A stretch of DNA of 7,905 nt from the NCBI GenBank assembly GCA_016927185.1, contig JAFGND010000069.1, forward strand, positions 1 to 7,905, in the 5' to 3' direction. This DNA is from Candidatus Coatesiibacteriota bacterium (lineage in GTDB: Bacteria > JAFGND01). Made by a program: the position numbers and the translations under genes. Shown piece by piece: positions 1-5,282 of this stretch (position 1 is the stretch's first letter; every line of letters starts with the position of its first letter). Under the pieces are notes generated by a model. The model saw nothing but the letters and a program-made list of their open reading frames with translations. It made no database searches and had not been told where the DNA came from.

Positions 1-85
1 TATTTTTATAAAAAGACATAATAATTACAGCAACAAATAGCACCAACAAGAAAAGAACAAGGAAATAATATTTCCTGTTTTCCAT
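1..85 (-). CDS. N-terminus of a membrane-anchored protein (partial, runs off left edge)
   Basis: Reading leftward from an ATG at 85-83 gives 28 open codons to the window edge. The peptide starts MENRKYYF and continues as about 16 strongly hydrophobic residues (residues 7-23), then SFYKN. A short N-terminus with positive charge followed by one hydrophobic stretch is typical of a signal anchor or uncleaved signal peptide, so the rest of the protein probably lies outside the cytoplasmic membrane. The start is 45 nt downstream of the stop of the SUMF1-fold gene on the same strand, so it is probably the third gene of that leftward operon. No convincing Shine-Dalgarno sequence precedes it (AT-rich leader), which lowers confidence. 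Family and function cannot be told from 28 residues. Confidence 0.5.
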   Translation of the reverse strand, partial: MENRKYYFLVLFLLVLFVAVIIMSFYKN

Positions 86-130
86 AATTTATATAATGTT
101 AATTTTTAAAAGTTAGTAAATTGATGCTCC

Positions 131-988
131 TTAGTCTTTCACCAACCTGAAGCCCAATCCATCACATCTGAAATCTTTTTCTATGCGTGCCTTGCATGAT
201 ATTCTGAGACAAAAAATATTACTGAACCAGGCTCCTCCTTTAATGATATACATTTTTTTCCCACCTATTTCCTCAGATGTTTCAGTAAGTTCCCAGACAT
301 TTCCAGACATATCGTAACAACCATAGATGGATTTTCCTGACTTGTAATGGCCAACTGGAGCAGTTCCAAGATAGCCATCTATCGCATCAGCTGCTGGCTC
401 TTGGGGATATCTTCCTCCATTTGCAAGACCATCCTTCCAGTAATTTCCCCAGGGGAATAGCTTGAATACATCTCCGGTTGCAGCTTTTATCCATTCTGGT
501 TCAGTAGGCAATCTTGCAGAAGCCCATTTTGCATAATTCATTGCATCATCAAATGTTACCTGAACGACCGGGTGATCAAGACTTTTATTTATGCTACTTG
601 CCGGTCCCTGGGGAGATTTCCAATTTGCACCAAACACTTTTCTTAACTTGCTGGTTCCCATTACATAACCAAATCCTTCTCTTTCTGCCTGGGTTTTGTA
701 TTTTGTCTCATTAACAAATTTCTGAAACATCCTGTTAGTTATTTCATAAGAATATATCATAAATTTCTTTACTTTTACAGTCCTGTTTGGTCTTTCTCTT
801 TTCAGCCAGGAAAGCTCTGGTTCTGCCTGAACTCCAATCCTGTAAAGATCAATGACTCTATCTATTTGTGTCTCAGGCAATCCAATCTCTACGCTGCCTC
901 CTTCAATTACTGCAAGCTGTGCTTCATCTTTCGTATTGATATTGCCAAGAAATGCTGGCAGAATAAATATAAAAATGAATATCAGCAT
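131..988 (-). CDS. Secreted SUMF1/formylglycine-generating-enzyme-fold protein (FGE-sulfatase domain)
   Basis: 285 aa. Residues 1-15 form a hydrophobic signal peptide (MLIFIFIFILPAFLG), so it is probably exported. The rest carries FGE-sulfatase (C-type-lectin-like) family hallmarks in order: GGSVEIG-like start of the domain (30-36), HPVVQVTFDDA (139-149), RLPTEPEW (159-166), FPWGN (178-182), YDMSGNVWE (225-233), KGGAWF (250-255) and C-terminal GFRLV (279-283). True formylglycine-generating enzymes oxidise a sulfatase cysteine using a copper-binding cysteine pair. By eye C260 matches the second of these and the first position is Ser or missing, so that activity is doubtful. Many bacterial members of this fold have other or unknown roles. 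The start ATG has AAGGAAAG directly upstream inside the end of the glycosyltransferase gene, and the two genes overlap by 7 nt, implying translational coupling. No sulfatase gene is visible nearby. Fold assignment is secure; reaction and substrate are unknown. Confidence 0.88.
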   Translation of the reverse strand: MLIFIFIFILPAFLGNINTKDEAQLAVIEGGSVEIGLPETQIDRVIDLYRIGVQAEPELSWLKRERPNRTVKVKKFMIYSYEITNRMFQKFVNETKYKTQAEREGFGYVMGTSKLRKVFGANWKSPQGPASSINKSLDHPVVQVTFDDAMNYAKWASARLPTEPEWIKAATGDVFKLFPWGNYWKDGLANGGRYPQEPAADAIDGYLGTAPVGHYKSGKSIYGCYDMSGNVWELTETSEEIGGKKMYIIKGGAWFSNIFCLRISCKARIEKDFRCDGLGFRLVKD

Positions 989-2178
989 CTTTCCTTATGA
1001 TTTTTTAAGGCTATGGCAATAGATGAATTAAGAGTTTTCCTTAGTATGTCTATGGAATAGTTTTTCATTACAAATTCTCTTGCTTTCTGCCCCATTATTT
1101 CTCTCTTTTCTTTATTCCTCAGACATGATTTGATGAAATTACCAAATTCCATGATATTTTCTGCAAGCATTATATTATTTTCATCAAGATTATCAAGTCC
1201 TTCAGCACCGATTTTTGTTGAAATAACTGCTTTTTGCATAGACATAGCTTGTAAAATTTTATTCCTTGTCCCTGCGGCAACATTAACAGGAGAAATAACT
1301 ATTGTAGCCTTGTTAATCTCCTGTCTTAAATCATCAACATAACCAGTTACAAAGACATTCCTGTTGTCATGGAGTTTCCTTATCTGGGGAGGAGGTTCTG
1401 GTCCAGCAATTCTAAGCTGAGTATCAGGGAATTGTTTTAAAATATCATTCCATACAAGTTTATAAAACTCCAGAATTGCCTCTTGATTGACGAGTGCTTT
1501 CATTACACCTGTAAAAAGTATTATGTTATTCTTTTCAAGGCTTTTATCAGGAGCATAATACTCAGTATCAACTACATTAGGAACAACAACTATTCTTGGT
1601 AAAGCCTCCTGGGATATTTTCTCTAAATATTCCTTGTCATTTCTGCTACAAACTGCTGTCAAATCAAATTTCTTTATTGCCTCAACTTCATATCTTTTTA
1701 TCTTTGGGAACTCTTCATAATTGATAAGAAACTCTAATCCCCTACCCTTTCCTTTCGCTCTTTCATAATGTAATGCTGTTGCATCTGTTAAATCAAGAAT
1801 ATTTGGTATTTTTTCAAGATATATGCCATATTGTGCTAACCTTTTTCTCTTTACTATTACGCAATCGAAATGCTGGTTCTTAAGCAATTCAAGAAGAAAA
1901 TGAGTAAAGTCCTGGGAATAATAATAGGCAACTCTCAGGGGAATTCTACTGAAAAGCGCAATTGCACAATTAACCCATGATTTCCATGCCGGCAAAAGGA
2001 AAGTATATGAATCATAAAGATACTTATGAAGAGGGACAAGTTTTTCCTTCCTATTTTCATTCTTTATAAATGAAAGAAGTACTATTTCATGATCAGCAGA
2101 CAAAGCTTTCAAGTGGTTTAATGAGCGTATCCGGCTTAATTCATCAGGAACTGAAGGAGTTATGAATAGTATTTTCAC
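982..2178 (-). CDS. GT4-type glycosyltransferase, resembling the PEP-CTERM/EpsH-associated sugar transferase group
   Basis: 398 aa, a usual GT4 length, with two Rossmann-like halves. The N-terminal acceptor half begins MKILFITPSVPDELSRIRS, like GT4 members with an N-terminal G/P-rich loop followed by RIRSL and a helix. The middle has LDLTDATALHYERAK (128-142), resembling the D-[VL]-D-[SA] segment of the sugar transferases often associated with exopolysaccharide/PEP-CTERM loci. The C-terminal nucleotide-sugar half shows VVVPNVVDTEYY (197-208), LFTGVM (221-226), RIAGPEPPP (256-264), VTGYVDDL (277-284), SPVNVAAGTRNKILQAMSM (296-314) and GAEGLD (324-329). At residue 310 it has Gln (codon CAA) where the family usually has Glu in LEAMA. 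It probably moves a sugar from a nucleotide donor to a lipid-linked or surface glycan on the cytoplasmic side; donor and acceptor cannot be told. It starts at GTG with AGAGAG about 4 nt upstream and is the first visible gene of the leftward operon. Confidence 0.88.
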   Translation of the reverse strand: MKILFITPSVPDELSRIRSLNHLKALSADHEIVLLSFIKNENRKEKLVPLHKYLYDSYTFLLPAWKSWVNCAIALFSRIPLRVAYYYSQDFTHFLLELLKNQHFDCVIVKRKRLAQYGIYLEKIPNILDLTDATALHYERAKGKGRGLEFLINYEEFPKIKRYEVEAIKKFDLTAVCSRNDKEYLEKISQEALPRIVVVPNVVDTEYYAPDKSLEKNNIILFTGVMKALVNQEAILEFYKLVWNDILKQFPDTQLRIAGPEPPPQIRKLHDNRNVFVTGYVDDLRQEINKATIVISPVNVAAGTRNKILQAMSMQKAVISTKIGAEGLDNLDENNIMLAENIMEFGNFIKSCLRNKEKREIMGQKAREFVMKNYSIDILRKTLNSSIAIALKNHKERC

Positions 2179-2206
2179 TATGCTCTCTATTTTCTTTTTA
2201 TCTTTA

Positions 2207-2274
2207 TATTGTCAAGCATTGATTCATAAATAAAAGAATATCAATAAAGTATAACTATTTTAGTCTTGACAATA
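2207..2274. repeat. Perfect 10-bp inverted repeat in the divergent intergenic region
   Basis: TATTGTCAAG at 2207-2216 is the exact reverse complement of CTTGACAATA at 2265-2274, with 48 bp between the arms. A second, shorter pair sits inside (ATTGAT 2218-2223 and ATCAAT 2240-2245). Each outer arm contains TTGACA reading outward, that is toward the gene on its own side. It could be a paired operator for a dimeric regulator or symmetric promoter -35 elements, or chance in AT-rich DNA. The rest of the 190-bp region between the glycosyltransferase and HU genes shows no ORF or RNA gene that I can support. Confidence 0.45.
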
Positions 2275-2292
2275 ATACCTCACAAATAAAGT
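2266..2292 (+). promoter_or_regulatory. Candidate sigma70-type promoter for the HU-led operon
   Basis: A perfect TTGACA -35 hexamer lies at 2266-2271. The best -10 candidate downstream is TAAAGT at 2287-2292 (4 of 6 matches, 15-bp spacer), which is short and weak. This would leave a leader of about 70 nt before the HU start. An alternative -10, TATAAC at 2322-2327, has no matching -35. The -35 sits inside the right arm of the inverted repeat, so a protein bound to that repeat could control this promoter. Confidence 0.35.
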
Positions 2293-2355
2293 CAGTCAAT
2301 CGGGTCACTAAGGTAAAACATTATAACAATACAAGTTAGGGAAATTGTCTTATGG

Positions 2356-2362
2356 AAGGAGA
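2356..2362 (+). promoter_or_regulatory. Ribosome binding site that sets the HU start
   Basis: AAGGAGA is a near-perfect Shine-Dalgarno sequence, 6 nt before ATG at 2369. An open frame extends upstream to a TTG at 2345, but the SD would then be inside the gene and the added eight residues fall outside the HU fold, so ATG 2369 is chosen. Confidence 0.85.
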
Positions 2363-2368
2363 TTGAAG

Positions 2369-2653
2369 ATGACAAAAGCCGGAATAGTTGACAAGATTAA
2401 CAAAACAACTGGTTTTACAAAGAAAGACATTGCAATCATTATTGACCATTTTCTGGATTTCATTCAGGATTCTCTTGTTGAAAAAGGCAGGGTTGATCTG
2501 AGGAAATTCGGAAACTTTGTAATAAAGGAAAGAAAAAGCAGAATAGCAAGAAATCCAAGAACCAATCAAGAAGTCAAAATCCCTGGAAGGGAAGTTCCTA
2601 TTTTCAAGCCTTCTCGTGTTTTCAAGGAAAAAGTTAATAATCGCAAGAAATAA
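2369..2653 (+). CDS. HU/IHF-family nucleoid DNA-binding protein
   Basis: 94 aa, the normal length for this family. The order is: N-terminal helices starting MTKAGIVDKINKTTGFTKKD (1-20), a dimerisation helix IDHFLDFIQDSLVEKG (25-40), the strand V42-K46 leading into the FGNF turn (47-50), strand and arm segment VIKERKSRIARNPRT (51-65), and a C-terminal helix from PSRVFKEKVN (81-90) to a basic tail NNRKK. The RNPRT motif (61-65) supplies the proline (P63) that intercalates and bends DNA in HU and IHF. RKFGNF and the RIARNP pattern are somewhat IHF-like, but the family cannot be split reliably by eye. It acts as a dimer on the chromosome in nucleoid packing and local DNA bending. It leads the rightward operon, 18 nt before the 31-aa ribosomal-type gene. 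Confidence 0.95.
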   Translation: MTKAGIVDKINKTTGFTKKDIAIIIDHFLDFIQDSLVEKGRVDLRKFGNFVIKERKSRIARNPRTNQEVKIPGREVPIFKPSRVFKEKVNNRKK

Positions 2654-2659
2654 TTGATT

Positions 2660-2665
2660 GGAAGG
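2660..2665 (+). promoter_or_regulatory. Ribosome binding site of the 31-codon gene
   Basis: GGAAGG lies 6 nt before the ATG at 2672, in the 18-nt gap after the HU stop codon. A good SD at the right distance is the main nucleotide-level support that the short frame is translated on its own. Confidence 0.75.
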
Positions 2666-2671
2666 AAAAAA

Positions 2672-2767
2672 ATGCCAAGCGGAAAAAAAAGAAAAAGACA
2701 GAAAATTGCTACTCATAAGCGTAAAAAAAGACTAAGGAAAAACCGTCATAAGAAGAAGCTGCGTTGA
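2672..2767 (+). CDS. bS22/mS38-like (AURKAIP1/COX24-domain) small basic ribosomal-type protein
   Basis: 31 aa, too short for many gene finders. It begins MPSGKKRKRQKIATHKRKKR and ends LRKNRHKKKLR. Lys, Arg and His make up about two thirds of the residues, with almost no hydrophobic positions. From memory, nearly identical short proteins (MPSGKKRKR.KIATHKRKK pattern) are annotated in Bacteroidota and relatives as AURKAIP1/COX24-domain proteins. That domain is shared by mitochondrial small-subunit protein mS38 and mycobacterial bS22, which are single-helix peptides embedded in rRNA near the decoding region. The inferred role is therefore a structural small-subunit protein. GGAAGG precedes the ATG by 6 nt. 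Its TGA overlaps the TTG start of the next gene in a 4-nt TTGA junction, so the two are probably translationally coupled. Confidence 0.8.
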   Translation: MPSGKKRKRQKIATHKRKKRLRKNRHKKKLR

Positions 2768-3258
2768 AAAAACTGGCGGTAATATCAGATACTCATCTAA
2801 CATATATTGACAAACTCCCTGAAAAACTTAAAGAAGCACTTCAGGGAGTTGATTTTATTTGTCATGCAGGAGATATCATAAGCGAAGAAATCCTGAACCA
2901 GTTTTCGATGATTGCACCAGTGAAAGCTGTCAAAGGCAATATGGACAATGACAAAATCAGAATGCTTTTAAAAGACAGTCTTTCTTTTATAGTAGAAAAC
3001 AGGAAAATTATTCTTTTTCATGGTTTCGGAGCACCTGATGGTCTTGGAATGAGGGTATATACTCAATTCGCTAATGAAAATCCTGACGTCATTATTTTTG
3101 GACATAGCCATATACCAACAATTTACTGGCATAAAGGAGTACTTCTTTTAAATCCAGGCAGCATTAGCAGGCCTAGATCAGGATTGCCAACCATTTCATT
3201 CCTAACAATAGATGGATGTGAGATAACTCCTGAAATACATATTCTGAAAGATATTTAA
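2764..3258 (+). CDS. YfcE/MJ0936-type metallophosphoesterase (phosphodiesterase)
   Basis: 164 aa, a typical length for the single-domain YfcE/MJ0936 calcineurin-like phosphoesterases. The metal-binding motifs are all present: D9-T-H11, HAGD (34-37), GNMD (58-61), HG (86-87), GHSH (113-116), plus the family's NPGS (130-133). These residues hold two divalent metals that activate water to hydrolyse phosphodiesters. Characterised relatives act mainly on model substrates such as bis-p-nitrophenyl phosphate, and some on 2',3'-cyclic nucleotides, so the physiological substrate is uncertain. No signal peptide is present, so it is cytoplasmic. The TTG start is chosen because MKKLAVISDTH is the normal beginning of the fold and the next in-frame Met is residue 49. 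It overlaps the preceding gene by 4 nt and the next by 1 nt (TAATG). Confidence 0.93.
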   Translation: MKKLAVISDTHLTYIDKLPEKLKEALQGVDFICHAGDIISEEILNQFSMIAPVKAVKGNMDNDKIRMLLKDSLSFIVENRKIILFHGFGAPDGLGMRVYTQFANENPDVIIFGHSHIPTIYWHKGVLLLNPGSISRPRSGLPTISFLTIDGCEITPEIHILKDI

Positions 3259-4730
3259 TGTCCTTGAATATTTTTCTGACTTCACTTTTGTTGTTGCTAG
3301 GAAATCATAAAACAAGGATAATTTATTTCTATTCACAGGATTGCGTGAAATGCAAGTATCTTGAAGAAGTCTTCTTTCCTGTACTGAGGAAAGAGATAGA
3401 CTTTGACATAGAAAGTCATAACATAAATCTGAAAAAAGAATATCTACTACTTCTGAAATATGAGAAAGAGCTAAAACAGGAAGGAAATGAAGTTCCCATC
3501 GTAGTTGTGGGAGATGAAATACTTGGAGGCAAGGAAAAAATAATGCAGCAGTTATCAAAATCACTGCTTAAGAAAAAAAACACAGTAGAAATCAACTATA
3601 GTGAAATAGATACACTATCTGCAAAGAAAATTTTCAGAACAAAACCTATACATATTTACCTAATATCCAAAACTGACTGCAAGGAATGCATGAGGGTTCT
3701 TAGGGATCTTTCATTCTTGAAAGAAAAGTATCCTGATATAGTGTTGCATGAATATGATATCTTAAAAAAATCTGATGTTGCTGATATAGAATACTTCGGA
3801 AAACAGCTTGATATTCAACCGTCAAAAAGACTGATAGCACCATCCTTGTATATTGGGAAAAATATAATTCAGAATGATAATGAAATGTCACTTGCTGCTA
3901 TTGAGGAAATCATAAAAAAATCAAGCGAGACAGGAGCAGAAGAACTTAAACTAGTTGGTGAGGATGATAAAAAAGAAATAAAGGAAGATTTGAAAAAAAG
4001 ATTCAGGACATTCAAGTCTGGTGCAATATTACTTGCAGGGCTTATTGATGGAGTTAATCCATGCGCATTTGCAACAATAATTTTTTTCATATCGTACTTG
4101 AGTTTTCTGGGAAAAGGATCCAGGCAAATCCTGATAGCTGGAATATTGTTTACTCTTGGTGTTTTTCTTACTTATATAATCATAGGATTAGGTCTATTCG
4201 AAATCGTTAAAAAATTGACAATACTCGAATTGATAAGCAGAATAGTTTATTATGGAATGTCAATATTTCTGCTAGTCCTATCTATTTTATCATTCAAAGA
4301 TGCTTATATTGCAAGAAAAGAGAATTTTGAATCTGATGATCTATCATTGGTTTTACCTTCTGCGTTAAAAAAATTGAACAAGAGGATAATCAGATGGGCG
4401 AATAATACTACATCAATATATCTAACAAGCATGTTGATAGGTTCTTTAATCTCTATGGTATCATTTGTTTGTACAGGTCAAATCTATCTTCCAACTATCA
4501 TGTATGTTTTGGGGGAAAAAGATTTAAAAGTTCAAGCTCATTTTTTTCTCGTATTGTATAATATTGCATTCATATTACCTCTTGTAGCAGTTTTTATAAT
4601 TGTTTTTGCAGGTGTAAGAAGTGAACAACTCGGTTCATGGATGAACAGAAATCTCAGCCTTGTAAAAATCTTGACAGGAATCGTATTTCTTGCTCTGGGT
4701 TTACTGTTATTTTGGATTACTTATAAATAG
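3258..4730 (+). CDS. Double thioredoxin-like / CcdA (DsbD-beta) fusion, membrane thiol-disulfide conduit
   Basis: 490 aa. Residues 3-15 are hydrophobic and signal- or anchor-like. Thioredoxin-like domain 1 (about 18-105) has C29-V-K-C32 and a probable cis-proline at E78-V-P80. Domain 2 (about 128-222) has C141-K-E-C144 and a probable cis-proline at A194-P195. A charged linker (about 223-250) leads to six hydrophobic helices (about 254-281, 287-312, 326-346, 390-418, 425-450 and 467-488). The first carries VNPCAF (C269) and the fourth FVCTGQIYLP (C405), matching the cysteine pair that DsbD/CcdA proteins use to pass electrons across the membrane. The likely role is to carry reducing power from cytoplasmic thioredoxin to the periplasmic side, for cytochrome c maturation or disulfide repair. 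In DsbD the thioredoxin domain is C-terminal; here two lie N-terminal, an unusual order. It overlaps the phosphoesterase stop by 1 nt. Partner substrates are unknown. Confidence 0.88.
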   Translation: MSLNIFLTSLLLLLGNHKTRIIYFYSQDCVKCKYLEEVFFPVLRKEIDFDIESHNINLKKEYLLLLKYEKELKQEGNEVPIVVVGDEILGGKEKIMQQLSKSLLKKKNTVEINYSEIDTLSAKKIFRTKPIHIYLISKTDCKECMRVLRDLSFLKEKYPDIVLHEYDILKKSDVADIEYFGKQLDIQPSKRLIAPSLYIGKNIIQNDNEMSLAAIEEIIKKSSETGAEELKLVGEDDKKEIKEDLKKRFRTFKSGAILLAGLIDGVNPCAFATIIFFISYLSFLGKGSRQILIAGILFTLGVFLTYIIIGLGLFEIVKKLTILELISRIVYYGMSIFLLVLSILSFKDAYIARKENFESDDLSLVLPSALKKLNKRIIRWANNTTSIYLTSMLIGSLISMVSFVCTGQIYLPTIMYVLGEKDLKVQAHFFLVLYNIAFILPLVAVFIIVFAGVRSEQLGSWMNRNLSLVKILTGIVFLALGLLLFWITYK

Positions 4731-4733
4731 CTG

Positions 4734-5282
4734 ATGCAAGAAACAATGCGTCTTTTTATTTCTCTTGACTTCAATGATGAAGCAATAGATTATTTATCTG
4801 AGTATGCGAAGAAAATTCAGAAGATTGACAGGTACATAAGATTTACAAAATCACAGAATCTTCATATAACTCTTAAGTTTATCGGGGAAAAGAAATCCAA
4901 TATTCTTGATGATCTTACAAAAAGCCTTGATACTATTTCTTTCAGGGAAAGAGTGAAAATAGAAATCAATGGTTATGGTTTTTTTCCAAATCATTGGAAA
5001 CCAAGAATTTTCTGGGCTGCCATAGTAAAACCTGTAGATATCTTGACAGGCATTTCAAAAGAAATAGACAGTCTTTTATTTAAGAGAATGCAAATTCCCA
5101 TGGAGAAAAGGGATTTTGTTCCACATTTGACTTTGGGAAGATTGAAAGACATTAAATATAAGACTATACCAGAATTTCCGAATCCAGAACTGTCAACAGA
5201 ACTTTATCCGATAAGATTGAAAAAATCCATATTAACATCTGAAGGTCCAGTATATGAGACTTTGTGGGAAATTCAGCCCTGA
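4734..5282 (+). CDS. thpR: RNA 2',3'-cyclic phosphodiesterase (2H phosphoesterase, ThpR/LigT family)
   Basis: 182 aa, a normal length. It carries the two HxTx signatures of 2H phosphoesterases: H44-I-T-L47 in LHITLKFIGE and H131-L-T-L134 in FVPHLTLGRLK. Other ThpR features are the N-terminal RLFISLDF, RIFWAAI (91-97) and the C-terminal LTSEGPVYETLWEI (167-180). The two His/Thr pairs form the catalytic site that opens RNA 2',3'-cyclic phosphate ends to 2'-phosphates; the E. coli relative also shows 2'-5' RNA ligase activity in vitro. It is cytoplasmic. The start could be ATG 4734 or ATG 4746, which would give MRLFISLDF, the usual family beginning; the SD is poor for both. It follows the CcdA fusion by 3 nt, and its last 29 nt overlap the barrel gene. 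Being cotranscribed with another small phosphoesterase hints at RNA-end or nucleotide metabolism, but that is inference. Confidence 0.92.
   Translation: MQETMRLFISLDFNDEAIDYLSEYAKKIQKIDRYIRFTKSQNLHITLKFIGEKKSNILDDLTKSLDTISFRERVKIEINGYGFFPNHWKPRIFWAAIVKPVDILTGISKEIDSLLFKRMQIPMEKRDFVPHLTLGRLKDIKYKTIPEFPNPELSTELYPIRLKKSILTSEGPVYETLWEIQP

Noticed and set aside
61-75. Palindrome GGAAATAATATTTCC as a possible terminator or operator
   Set aside because: The arms meet with a single central base, so no proper RNA loop forms; it is AT-rich, has no T-run suited to a terminator and lies inside the partial leftward gene.
514-1342. Forward-strand frames at 514-714 and 1130-1342
   Set aside because: They are antisense to the SUMF1-fold and glycosyltransferase genes, both of which show family motifs.
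2187-2215. Leftward promoter using TTGACA at 2215-2210
   Set aside because: At normal spacing the -10 would be AAATAG, overlapping the glycosyltransferase SD and leaving almost no leader.
2345-2368. TTG start giving an eight-residue longer HU protein
   Set aside because: The strong AAGGAGA SD at 2356-2362 belongs to ATG 2369, and MTKAGIVDKI is the normal N-terminus of HU-family proteins.
2336-2716. 126-aa reverse-strand frame over the HU gene
   Set aside because: It is the antisense shadow of HU and the 31-aa gene, rich in Phe/Ser from complementing Lys-rich codons, with no family resemblance.
3202-4090. Reverse-strand frames over the CcdA fusion (3202-3564, 3700-3891, 3869-4090)
   Set aside because: The forward protein has clear CxxC and NPCAF motifs; the reverse frames lack any motif or SD.
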